From positions 1 to 44,630 of the IMG/VR virus record IMGVR_UViG_3300005582_000018: DNA of 44,630 nucleotides; one strand, given 5' to 3'. This stretch comes from a virus. The notes beneath the pieces are model-generated. The model searched no databases, had not been told where the DNA came from, and saw only the letters and a program-made list of their open reading frames with translations. Each line of letters begins with the position of its first letter. Position 1 is the first letter of the stretch. This document shows, piece by piece, positions 35,022-42,725 of the stretch. Position numbers and translations under genes: made by a program.

Positions 35022-36301
35022 TACCAGAATCCTCCTTTGAGTAAATTGCCATTGGCAAATTCTTTAAGACTAAACTGTTTGCTGACTTGGCTGCGAGTTT
35101 GCACTGGTGTTAGCACAATATCAATTTCCATCTTGGTTGGCACATACGTGCATTCGTTTGTGTTGTTTACATAACTGCGCAAGGGGTTTTGAGCAGGTGT
35201 TTGCGGTAATGCACCCTTGTTCAGCAACGCATTGGCCAGGCGGATTGCTCCAGAAAAGTTAACGCCGCCGGGGCGGAATGATGACGCCACGGACGTCTGT
35301 CGATTGCTCATGTTGGGACCAAAGTTGTTGGGACCGTTTGTTCTTATGTAGTCTACTTCGTTGGGTAGGCTGTAATTAAATGACGTAACCACACAGGCGT
35401 GATTGCTAAACTGATAGTCGCCGTAGCCGCTGAGGTACACCAGGGGCGGAGGTGTACCACGTTGCGCATCCTTGTTGCCATAAAACATCTTGGTTACACT
35501 TCTAAAAAAGTGTATCACTGCCAACAGGTATGCTGCTTCTCTAGTGTCTTGCGCTGTGAATGTGCCATTTATTTGCACATCACCCACACTGCTGCTTTTG
35601 TAAAACAAGCCGCGATAGTTGGAATGTATCAGCTCGGCCTTTGCATAGTCTGCGGTGTAGCTTGTGCTAATTTTTGGAGTATAGGGAAATATTACTCCGT
35701 TGGTGGCAGTGAGTGGTCTTAGGATGCCGGCTTCTGTTGCATTGTAAAGATAGTCGCTGTTGGGAGCCAGGCTGAGTCTAACACGCCAGTCACCATTGCC
35801 AGGCTGCTTGTAACGACTCTGCAGGGTGCCTTGGCTCTTGACCAGAGCCTTGAAGGCTGAGGTGGTGTCGTTGTTGGTACTGGGAAAACTCACACCAGCG
35901 GCGTCTGCTTCTGTTCTAATTTCTTCTAGAATTTCTAGGTTTCTGTCATTGGCTGCGTCAACATCTTCGGCGCCTTGTGTGGCGCCTGCCGAAGCTTCTT
36001 CAAGAGCAGCTTCGGTCTGCGCAGCGGTAAGTGGTGTGTCAACTGGTTCTGCTGCCCTTGCTGCTACTGCTTCATCAACTCCTGCAAATTCATTATAGGG
36101 ATTTTGATTAGCTGTTGCTGTGGTAAAAGAAGAAAGTTGAGCTTGCAAGGCTATTTTATCTTGCTCAAGTTGATTGATCTCTTGCGCTAGTTGTTTTTGC
36201 TCAGCCGACCCAGATGGCTGGGCTGCAAATTGCCGCCGCAATACTATAAGTGCATTGTCTATTGCAGTTATTTGTAATTGTAGTTGTTCTGGGTTGGCCA
36301 T
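35021..36301 (-). CDS. Probable baseplate/tail-tube junction structural protein
   Basis: A 426-residue protein, first gene of the minus-strand baseplate operon. Residues 1-65 form a coiled coil (LQLQITAIDNALIVLRRQF, LAQEINQLEQDKIALQAQL). A Glu/Ala/Thr-rich linker follows (~70-150). Residues ~168-330 are a conserved beta-rich domain: DWRVRLSLAP, ATNGVIFPYTPKISTSYTAD, HSNYRGLFYKSSSVGDVQIN, AYLLAVIHFFRSVTKMFYGN, then PLVYLSGYGDYQFSNHACVV. I recognise this domain from structural proteins of diverse large myoviruses, where it is thought to act at the baseplate or the tail-tube start (gp48/gp54-like role). That exact role is inference. The ATG at 36301 has AGGAAA upstream and a late-type TAAATA element ahead of it. 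Confidence 0.6.
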   Translation of the reverse strand: MANPEQLQLQITAIDNALIVLRRQFAAQPSGSAEQKQLAQEINQLEQDKIALQAQLSSFTTATANQNPYNEFAGVDEAVAARAAEPVDTPLTAAQTEAALEEASAGATQGAEDVDAANDRNLEILEEIRTEADAAGVSFPSTNNDTTSAFKALVKSQGTLQSRYKQPGNGDWRVRLSLAPNSDYLYNATEAGILRPLTATNGVIFPYTPKISTSYTADYAKAELIHSNYRGLFYKSSSVGDVQINGTFTAQDTREAAYLLAVIHFFRSVTKMFYGNKDAQRGTPPPLVYLSGYGDYQFSNHACVVTSFNYSLPNEVDYIRTNGPNNFGPNMSNRQTSVASSFRPGGVNFSGAIRLANALLNKGALPQTPAQNPLRSYVNNTNECTYVPTKMEIDIVLTPVQTRSQVSKQFSLKEFANGNLLKGGFW

Positions 36302-36317
36302 ATTATTTCCTATATCT

Positions 36318-36325
36318 TATTTACC
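36318..36325 (-). promoter_or_regulatory. T4-late-like promoter element GGTAAATA for the baseplate operon
   Basis: The minus strand reads GGTAAATA, 16 bases before the ATG at 36301, with AGGAAA in between. It matches the TAAATA core of T4 late promoters. It lies in the divergent gap shared with the gp55 gene and is the natural start for the virion transcript. Confidence 0.55.
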
Positions 36326-36356
36326 CAAATTTTTAACGGCGTAGTTAAACAAAAGG

Positions 36357-36384
36357 TTGACAACTGCTGCAAATATGTTATACT
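36357..36384 (+). promoter_or_regulatory. Sigma70-like promoter for the gp55 gene
   Basis: TTGACA (36357-36362, perfect -35), a 16-base spacer, then TATACT (36379-36384, five of six for -10). CAGGAG, a ribosome-binding site, follows at 36395-36400 and the ATG is at 36413. This is the best host-type promoter in the window. It allows the late sigma factor to be made by unmodified host polymerase before late transcription begins. Confidence 0.75.
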
Positions 36385-36412
36385 AAGTACATATCAGGAG
36401 ACTACGACACAC

Positions 36413-37339
36413 ATGTCATTACTACCCAAAGCGGCTCCCCGCGTTAACTATCTCAACAACAGAGATATTCTAAAAGAAATTCACCTTAGCAAGAACAACT
36501 ATTGCTGGTATCAAGATCCGGTGCTAGATCACCAATTTGATATTATTTTGCCGTCTCGTGACAAAATCAATCAAAGAACCATAGCAGAAGCGCGGCGTAA
36601 TCGTGCTGATCGACTCAAGCGTGAAGGTACTATTGTGGATCCAAAGAAAATCCCCAACACAGACATTGTGTTTCGCATCTCTTGCTGGGATCACATTCCT
36701 CGGGCACCCAAGAAAATCACCAAGGCCGAAGCCAAAAAGCGCAGCCGACTGGAAGATATTCTGGATCTTGACGACGTGGTCGAAGACGATCCACTAGCAG
36801 ATATTCTGGATGCGCCTATTCTAGATCTGAATCATGTGCGTGTGAACTTCCCGCCTTTTGAGCACTATAGAATAGACGATGCCAAGGTGCCGTTTATCGT
36901 GGGTCGCAGTCATTGGCAAGGTGACTTGGCCACTGGTGTATATTCCAAGGACCACGGTGACATGACTAGAAAACTGGCCATGATGTTCATGAAACTGTGT
37001 GAGCGGTATGCCACAAGATCAAACTGGAGAGGATATACCTACAATGAAGAAATGCGTGGACAAGCCCTGCTGCAACTCAGCCAAATTGGACTGCAATTTG
37101 ACGAGTCCAAATCGCAGAATCCTTTTGCGTATTATACTGCCGCTATTACCAATAGTTTTACTCGTATCCTGAACATTGAAAAGAAAAGTCAAAACATTCG
37201 CGATGACATCTTGGAGATGAACGGACTCAATCCTAGCTGGACACGACAGAATTCTGGCAAGCACTCAATGGCAGCCATGAGCGGCCCAGTTACTATCACA
37301 ACCTATACCACATCCGAAACTGATCCAGTTGAGACTTGA
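36413..37339 (+). CDS. 55: Late-transcription sigma factor, gp55-like
   Basis: A 308-residue protein from ATG 36413 (MSLLPKAAPRVNYLNN); an upstream in-frame extension to 36284 runs through the promoter and is not coding. The conserved part is residues ~195-290: GDMTRKLAMMFMKLCERYA, SNWRGYTYNEEMRGQALLQL, SQNPFAYYTAAITNSFTRIL and a KSQNIRDDILEMNG tail. This matches gp55-type sigma factors, whose region-2-like part contacts core polymerase and reads TATAAATA late promoters. T4 gp55 is 185 residues; this one carries a charged N-terminal extension (many Lys, Arg, Asp). It is transcribed divergently from the baseplate genes. Partner sliding-clamp loader and gp33-type co-activator genes are not in this window. 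Confidence 0.85.
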   Translation: MSLLPKAAPRVNYLNNRDILKEIHLSKNNYCWYQDPVLDHQFDIILPSRDKINQRTIAEARRNRADRLKREGTIVDPKKIPNTDIVFRISCWDHIPRAPKKITKAEAKKRSRLEDILDLDDVVEDDPLADILDAPILDLNHVRVNFPPFEHYRIDDAKVPFIVGRSHWQGDLATGVYSKDHGDMTRKLAMMFMKLCERYATRSNWRGYTYNEEMRGQALLQLSQIGLQFDESKSQNPFAYYTAAITNSFTRILNIEKKSQNIRDDILEMNGLNPSWTRQNSGKHSMAAMSGPVTITTYTTSETDPVET

Positions 37340-37352
37340 TCTGCCAAAGTCA

Positions 37353-37381
37353 TTGACTTCAGCAGCTATAGAGTGTAAACT
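37353..37381 (+). promoter_or_regulatory. Sigma70-like promoter for the gp47 gene
   Basis: TTGACT (37353-37358), a 17-base spacer, then TAAACT (37376-37381), in the 60-base gap between the gp55 stop and the gp47 ATG. AAGGAAA, a strong ribosome site, follows at about 37390. The -10 matches four of six bases. It would let the nuclease operon be read independently of gp55. Confidence 0.45.
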
Positions 37382-37399
37382 TGTGGATTAAGGAAACCG

Positions 37400-38416
37400 A
37401 TGACAAATCTATTTCGCAAAGCCGCGGTCTTCACAGACATACATTTTGGACTCAAGAGCAACAGTACTCAACACAACGAAGACTGCCTGAACTTTGTGAA
37501 GTGGGCCACCACCAAGGCCAAGGAACAAGGTTGCGAAACCTGCATGTTCCTAGGTGACTGGCACAACAATCGGGCCAGTCTCAACATTGTCACACTCAAC
37601 TACAGCCTACAAGCACTGGAGCACATGAATGCTAATTTTCAACGTGTGTATTTTATTCCTGGTAACCACGATTTATATTATCGCGATAAACGTGACATTC
37701 AAAGCGTGGAGTGGGCAAAGCACCTCCCTAATGTGGAAATCTGCAATGATTGGGTTAGCGACGGTAATGTCACTATTGCCCCTTGGCTATGTGGAGATGA
37801 TCATAAACGCATACCCAAACTAACGGGCAAGTACATGTTTGGGCACTTTGAGCTGCCCGGCTACCTGATGAATGCACAGATTGAAATGCCCGATCATGGC
37901 GAAGTGCAACGTGAACACTTTACTGGCTTTGAACATGTGTTCACCGGACACTTTCACAAGCGCCAGACCAAAAAGAACATCACCTACATTGGCAACTGTT
38001 TCCCGCACAACTATGCCGATGCTGGAGACGATGAGCGCGGCATGATGATTCTGGAATGGGACCGGGAGCCTGAGTTCCATGCTTGGCCGGATCAGCCCAG
38101 ATATCGTGTGTTTGGTCTCAGCAACATAATTGACAATGCTGCCACTATCCTGGCACCGGGCATGCATGTGCGTGTACAACTGGACATTGAGATCAGCTAC
38201 GAAGAAGCCAACTTTATCAAAGAAACATTTATCAGAGACTATGGCCTTAGAGAGATGGCCTTGATACCCAACAAGAATTCATCTGTGGATACAGATATGG
38301 CGCCTGGTGAGATCAAGTTTGAAAGTGTGGATCAAATTGTCACCGATCAGATCACCAATATTGAAAGTGAATTCTACGATAACAAGCTGCTGTTGAAAAT
38401 CTATCAAAATCTATGA
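37400..38416 (+). CDS. 47: Recombination endonuclease subunit gp47-like (Mre11/SbcD family)
   Basis: A 338-residue calcineurin-like metallophosphoesterase. Metal-binding motifs appear in the expected order: FTDIHFG (D13, H15), FLGDWHN (D53), IPGNHDLYY (~N92, H93), GHFELPG (~H151) and FTGHFHKR (~H186, H188). It pairs with the gp46-like ATPase encoded 1.4 kb downstream to form the Mre11-Rad50-type complex that resects DNA ends for recombination-dependent replication, and in T4 helps degrade host DNA. The length equals T4 gp47 (339 residues). The ATG at 37400 has AAGGAAA upstream. The gene end overlaps the next start by four bases (ATGA). In T4 the 47 and 46 genes are almost adjacent; here two unrelated genes lie between. 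Confidence 0.93.
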   Translation: MTNLFRKAAVFTDIHFGLKSNSTQHNEDCLNFVKWATTKAKEQGCETCMFLGDWHNNRASLNIVTLNYSLQALEHMNANFQRVYFIPGNHDLYYRDKRDIQSVEWAKHLPNVEICNDWVSDGNVTIAPWLCGDDHKRIPKLTGKYMFGHFELPGYLMNAQIEMPDHGEVQREHFTGFEHVFTGHFHKRQTKKNITYIGNCFPHNYADAGDDERGMMILEWDREPEFHAWPDQPRYRVFGLSNIIDNAATILAPGMHVRVQLDIEISYEEANFIKETFIRDYGLREMALIPNKNSSVDTDMAPGEIKFESVDQIVTDQITNIESEFYDNKLLLKIYQNL

Positions 38417-39207
38417 TCTACTGTGTGTGGTATCCCAGTGGCGGGTTTGGACATTTTGTAAATGCTATTTTAACTCTGTACGGAAAGAATTTTGTGCGCC
38501 CTTCTGGTACCTTGAATTTTTCACCTGATGGCAATAGCCACAGTCTTGATGTTGTTGTTCCAAAATATTTTCATAATTACTGGCCGCACGAGTTTAAGTT
38601 TGACAAAAATAAAAACTACTCTGTACTAGTAGATAACGGTATAAACGATGAAAGTGTTAACTTTCAAACCAGATTTTCAAACGCCACTGTGATCAAAATT
38701 TGTTATACAGATCGGTGCTGGCCTGTTGTTGCCCGCACAATGATTGTCAAAGCCATGAAAAGCAATATTGAATCAGTATTACCAACTGATGAGTGGGCCG
38801 TTGATGAACCTTGGGCTAGACGAGAAAAATATTTTTTGTTCTTGCGCGATCATCAATTGAAAAATGCTTGGCAGCCTAGAGACGAGAATTTTATAAATGT
38901 TGAACACATGTTTGACTACAACGGTTTTTACAACAGGCTAAATAAATTTGTAGAGCTAGAGTCGTTTGAAGATATTTGGCAACAATGGCGAGTAGCCAAT
39001 TCTAAGTACATTGACCCAGTTGAAACAGCCAACGTGGTCATGCAACATATTAAAAATAAACAAACATTTAATTTACGCCAGATCACCGATACCTGGGATC
39101 AGGCAGTGATTTACTATTATTTTTGGATTTGGTTTGGCGTTGAAGTCCCACATTACAACTTTGCAAACTGGATAGATTCTACTGATCAACTTGCAGCACT
39201 ATTATGA
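38413..39207 (+). CDS. Conserved phage protein of unknown function, inserted between gp47 and gp46
   Basis: A 264-residue protein starting MIYCVWYPSGGFGHFVNAIL. The Gly-rich N-terminus (W-Y-P-S-G-G-F-G-H) directly after a first beta strand looks like a phosphate- or cofactor-binding loop of the kind seen in sulfotransferase- and glycosyltransferase-like folds, but I see no full motif for either. A late segment (QAVIYYYFWIWFGVEVPHYNF) is aromatic-rich without being a clear membrane span. The coding sequence is visibly richer in A and T (long A/T runs) than gp47 and gp46. It overlaps gp47 and the next gene by four bases each. The N-terminal pattern recurs in marine phage hypothetical proteins, as I recall; function unknown. 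Confidence 0.65.
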   Translation: MIYCVWYPSGGFGHFVNAILTLYGKNFVRPSGTLNFSPDGNSHSLDVVVPKYFHNYWPHEFKFDKNKNYSVLVDNGINDESVNFQTRFSNATVIKICYTDRCWPVVARTMIVKAMKSNIESVLPTDEWAVDEPWARREKYFLFLRDHQLKNAWQPRDENFINVEHMFDYNGFYNRLNKFVELESFEDIWQQWRVANSKYIDPVETANVVMQHIKNKQTFNLRQITDTWDQAVIYYYFWIWFGVEVPHYNFANWIDSTDQLAALL

Positions 39208-39788
39208 ATGCACCGAATATCTTGTTAAGAGATGACAATTTTTTGTCTAATCAAGAAATTGAATTTTATCAATCTCTAATGCCCCATGACTGGACTCCAG
39301 GACCATCAATACAAGATATTAAATATTTTTCAAAGAACTTGTATCAATACTATCAATGGAACGGCAATTGGGACTCGGCTAAATGGTTAGACTCTACACC
39401 TCCAGAATGGGAACTGTTGTATAACAAGATTGCAGAATTTCTCCCCAAACACTATGTACACTGGATTGATTTAAAAATAACACCGCCATTGTCGACTGGT
39501 ACCCCTTTGCATAGAGACAAAGACCCCTGGAGTCCCGGGGGCGATACCACTAGATTTTCTCGTGCAATTACTGTATTATGTAATCTCAATCGTGAATGGG
39601 ATCCGCAATGGGGAGGAGAGTTTGTATTGCATGTTGAGCAAAACAAACAATTAACAGAGCACAGCAAAATTCCTATTTGCCCTGGACAATTGTTAATCAT
39701 GGAAAATTGTTATCATAGCATTGCACCTGTTGTTGCACACGATCACAGTAGGCTTACTTTTATTTTACATGTTTTAGAATATCGATGA
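39204..39788 (+). CDS. 2-oxoglutarate/Fe(II)-dependent oxygenase
   Basis: A 194-residue protein with the double-stranded beta-helix signature of this superfamily. PLHRDKD (about H102, D104) gives the His-x-Asp pair of the iron facial triad; WDPQWGGEFVL is the conserved W-G-G-E-F strand; ENCYHSIAPV (about H170) gives the distal His; and the Arg of DHSRLTFI twelve residues later is placed to bind 2-oxoglutarate. Family members hydroxylate or oxidise proteins, nucleic acids or small molecules. T4-like marine phages often carry such genes, but the target is not known. It lies between an unknown gene and gp46 with four-base overlaps (ATGA) on both sides, so it is co-translated with the recombination nuclease. 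The coding sequence is AT-rich, as in its left neighbour. Confidence 0.82.
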   Translation: MNAPNILLRDDNFLSNQEIEFYQSLMPHDWTPGPSIQDIKYFSKNLYQYYQWNGNWDSAKWLDSTPPEWELLYNKIAEFLPKHYVHWIDLKITPPLSTGTPLHRDKDPWSPGGDTTRFSRAITVLCNLNREWDPQWGGEFVLHVEQNKQLTEHSKIPICPGQLLIMENCYHSIAPVVAHDHSRLTFILHVLEYR

Positions 39789-41866
39789 TTCAAATTAAAA
39801 ATCTCACTGTTAAAAACTTCATGAGCGTGGGTGCTGCTACTCAGGCCATCAACTTTGACCGCAAAGACATTACCCTGGTGCTGGGCGAGAATCTCGACCT
39901 TGGCGGCGATGGATCACGCAACGGCACAGGCAAAACCACAATCATCAATGCACTCAGCTATGCCTTGTACGGCAACGCTCTGTCAAACATCCGCAAGGAC
40001 AATCTGGTAAACAAGACCAACGGCAAAAACATGTTGGTCAGTCTGGAGTTTGCAGTCAACGGTGCCGAATATCGAATTGAACGTGGGCGCAAACCCAATG
40101 TGCTCAAGTTCTATGTGAACAATGAAGCCACTGTGGCCACAGATGAAGCACAAGGTGATTCAAGAGAAACACAAGACGCAATTGAACGCACCATGAACAT
40201 GAGTCATGACATGTTCAAACAGGTGCTGGCTCTCAACACCTATACTGAAGCATTCCTGAGCCTAAAGGCCAATGATCAACGAACTATCATTGAACAGTTG
40301 CTGGGCATTACACTATTAAGCGAACGTGCTGATACAATCAAGGAATTGTCTAGAAGCACCAAAGATTCAGTATCTCAAGAAGAATTTAGAATCAGAGCCG
40401 TGGTTGAAGCCAACGGTCGTATTGCAGAACAGATTGAAAGTCTCCGACGACGACGAGTGCTATGGCAAAAAAAGCAAGACAGCGATCTTGAATACCTGGC
40501 TACACAATATGCTGACCTAACACAAATCAATATTGAAGCTGAATTGCTGGCACATCGAGATCTTGCAGTCTACAGTCAACAAAAAACAGCACAAGACGCT
40601 CACACCGCCTTGGTGGCTAGATCTACAGCCTGGCGACAAAAACAATTCCGAGACGTGGCTGAATTTCGTGCCAACTATGATTTGCTAAGTCACATTGACA
40701 TTGCGGCTGAACTGTCCGCACACGCTGCTCTGGTTGCTCACACCCACCAGGCCAAGAACACAGCGGATATTGAAAAGCTAATTGCTCGTTGTAAGTCTGA
40801 TGAAGTTCGAGAACAAGCTGCTATTGTCAAACTAGGTACAGAGATTGCTGAACTAGAAGCACACAAATGCTATGCTTGCGGACAAGAGTTTCATGACGGA
40901 AGTCACGAAGCAGTACTGGAAGACAAACGCAAGACCTTGCAAGAAGCTGAACTACAGATCTTGGGCACCAACAGTCAGCTGATTGAACACGCCGCGGCAC
41001 TGGCCGCACTAGGTGTACTGGGCGTGAAGCCTGTTACTCACTACCGCACCGAAGCAGAAGCCATTCGACATTCAAGCGAGTTAGAAAATATTCAAAAGCA
41101 GATTGATGCCAAACTTGACGAACTTGACCCCTATGCTGAACAGGTGTCAGAATACACTGAGGTTGTGCTGGGTGCTCAACCAGTCACACACTATGATACT
41201 GAGGCCAAGGCAGTCACACACATGAGTCAGGTTGCCAACCTGCTGCAACAGATCACTACCAAGACAGCCGAAACTGATCCCTACACTGATCAGATCAATG
41301 ACATGACCAATCAGGCTCTGCAGACTGTGAGTTATGATGCCTTGAACGATCTCAATCGATTGCAAGAGCATCAAGACTTTTTGCTCAAGCTGCTGACATC
41401 CAAGGACAGTTTTGTTCGCAAGAAGATCATTGATCAAAACTTGAGTTATCTCAACGCAAGGCTCACACACTATCTGGATCGCATTGGCCTGCCACACACT
41501 GTGAAGTTTCAAAACGATCTCAGTGTCAGCATTGAAGAACTAGGCCGTGAACTGGACTTTGACAATCTCAGCAGAGGTGAACGCACTAGACTGATTTTGA
41601 GTCTTAACTTTGCATTCCGTGACGTTTGGGAAAGTCTATATTCTCCAATCAACCTGTTGTTTGTAGACGAACTAATCGACAACGGTCTAGACACAGCAGG
41701 TGTAGAGAATGCTCTGGCCTTGCTCAAACGCATGAGTCGTGAGCGTCACAAGAGTATCTGGCTGGTGAGTCATAGAGATGAACTGAGTGGGCGAGTAGAA
41801 AACATACTCAAGGTTGTGAAAGAAAACGGATTCACCAACTACAACACCGAGGTTGAACTTGCGTAG
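39785..41866 (+). CDS. 46: Recombination endonuclease subunit gp46-like (Rad50/SbcC ATPase)
   Basis: A 693-residue ABC-type ATPase. Walker A is GDGSRNGTGKTT (41-52). Two coiled-coil arms flank the zinc hook HKCYACGQE (CxxC near 362-365). The ABC signature LSRGERTR is near 594, Walker B LLFVDELIDNGLD near 624-636, and the H-loop VSHRDEL near 661. It is longer than T4 gp46 (560 residues), mainly because each arm contains a pair of internal repeats (see the separate entry). With the gp47-like subunit it should process DNA ends for phage recombination. The ATG at 39785 overlaps the oxygenase stop (ATGA). The last 8 bases overlap the next gene. Confidence 0.93.
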   Translation: MIQIKNLTVKNFMSVGAATQAINFDRKDITLVLGENLDLGGDGSRNGTGKTTIINALSYALYGNALSNIRKDNLVNKTNGKNMLVSLEFAVNGAEYRIERGRKPNVLKFYVNNEATVATDEAQGDSRETQDAIERTMNMSHDMFKQVLALNTYTEAFLSLKANDQRTIIEQLLGITLLSERADTIKELSRSTKDSVSQEEFRIRAVVEANGRIAEQIESLRRRRVLWQKKQDSDLEYLATQYADLTQINIEAELLAHRDLAVYSQQKTAQDAHTALVARSTAWRQKQFRDVAEFRANYDLLSHIDIAAELSAHAALVAHTHQAKNTADIEKLIARCKSDEVREQAAIVKLGTEIAELEAHKCYACGQEFHDGSHEAVLEDKRKTLQEAELQILGTNSQLIEHAAALAALGVLGVKPVTHYRTEAEAIRHSSELENIQKQIDAKLDELDPYAEQVSEYTEVVLGAQPVTHYDTEAKAVTHMSQVANLLQQITTKTAETDPYTDQINDMTNQALQTVSYDALNDLNRLQEHQDFLLKLLTSKDSFVRKKIIDQNLSYLNARLTHYLDRIGLPHTVKFQNDLSVSIEELGRELDFDNLSRGERTRLILSLNFAFRDVWESLYSPINLLFVDELIDNGLDTAGVENALALLKRMSRERHKSIWLVSHRDELSGRVENILKVVKENGFTNYNTEVELA
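40500..41320 (+). repeat. Paired internal repeats in the gp46 coiled-coil arms
   Basis: On the ascending arm, QYADLTQINIEAELLAHRDL (about residue 243) is repeated as NYDLLSHIDIAAELSAHAAL (about 297). On the descending arm, LGVKPVTHYRTEAEAIRHSS (about 412) is repeated as LGAQPVTHYDTEAKAVTHMS (about 461), with further match through DPYAEQVSEYTE / DPYTDQINDMTN. Units are about 50 residues, one pair on each side of the zinc hook, so arm length may have grown by matched duplications. Confidence 0.65.
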
Positions 41867-42725
41867 TATCCAAGTCTTGCATTTGGAACCTACAGATGTG
41901 TGCCAGGCTGTGTGTGCTTTGTGTGCTCGCGAAACTGATTTCAACTTCCGCAAGGATCGTCAGCATCATCTCACAGTAGAGCAGATTCTCAAACACTTCT
42001 CTGACGAGCAAATTACACAACTGAACAAGATGTTTATGTGTGGAGTATATGGTGATCCAGCAGCTGGAAAAAACACACTAGACATTTACAATTATTTTAG
42101 AAATCTAAACCCCAATATTACACTGGGCATGAACAGCAACGGTGGCTTGCAAACCACCGTGTGGTGGCATGCCTTGGGCACCATATTCAATCACCCGCAG
42201 GATTATGTGGTGTTCAGCATTGACGGACTAGAAAGCACAAACGAAGCGTATCGTAAGAATGTCAAATGGTCTAAGCTGATGCAAAACGCACAGGCATTTA
42301 TTGAAGCCGGAGGTTCTGCGCACTGGGATATGCTGGTGTATCGACACAATCAACATCAGGTTGACGAATGCGAGCAACTTGCTCGTGACATGGGATTCAA
42401 GTGGTTTCGTGCCAAGGTCAGCCGGCGCGGATTTACAGACAGACTTGAAGCCCCTGTAGGATGGCAGTTTCCACAGGTGGTTGCCACAGCAGTCGATTGT
42501 CATGCACTGCGAGAGCAAAGCGCATATATTGATGCACAGGGTAATCTAAGTCCTTGCTGTTGGCTAGGTGCCAGACAACAAGATTTTGTTACGGATTTTG
42601 ACAGTGTTCAAAGTTCCTGGAATAGCCCACAACCCAATATTGTTTGCTTGGACACCTGCGGATCCAAAGATGGCGGCTCTAGTTTTGGTAATCAATGGCA
42701 AAGGGAGACTGAGCTGAATGTTTAA
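41859..42725 (+). CDS. Radical SAM protein with SPASM-type C-terminus (first of a tandem pair)
   Basis: The frame has no nearby ATG. A GAGG at 41849-41852 lies six bases before TTG 41859, which I take as the start; an earlier TTG at 41853 abuts GAGG and is unlikely. Near the N-terminus, HLEPTDVCQAVCALC gives the CxxxCxxC cluster motif (C15, C19, C22). The KMFMCGVYGDPAA and LGMNSNGG strands fit the radical-SAM barrel. The C-terminus holds further cysteines (LSPCCWLGAR near 232; CLDTCG near 263-267), consistent with a SPASM/twitch auxiliary cluster. The next gene is a paralogue with the same layout. SPASM proteins often modify peptides or carbohydrates; the substrate here is unknown. It overlaps gp46 by 8 bases. 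Confidence 0.85.
   Translation: MRSIQVLHLEPTDVCQAVCALCARETDFNFRKDRQHHLTVEQILKHFSDEQITQLNKMFMCGVYGDPAAGKNTLDIYNYFRNLNPNITLGMNSNGGLQTTVWWHALGTIFNHPQDYVVFSIDGLESTNEAYRKNVKWSKLMQNAQAFIEAGGSAHWDMLVYRHNQHQVDECEQLARDMGFKWFRAKVSRRGFTDRLEAPVGWQFPQVVATAVDCHALREQSAYIDAQGNLSPCCWLGARQQDFVTDFDSVQSSWNSPQPNIVCLDTCGSKDGGSSFGNQWQRETELNV

Noticed and set aside
36284-36412. N-terminal extension of the gp55-like frame to 36284
   Set aside because: The extension covers the TTGACA/TATACT promoter and the ribosome site; the ATG at 36413 with CAGGAG is the better start.
38413-39207. Sulfotransferase assignment for the unknown gene after gp47
   Set aside because: The Gly-rich N-terminal loop is suggestive, but the second PAPS-binding motif is not seen; left as unknown.
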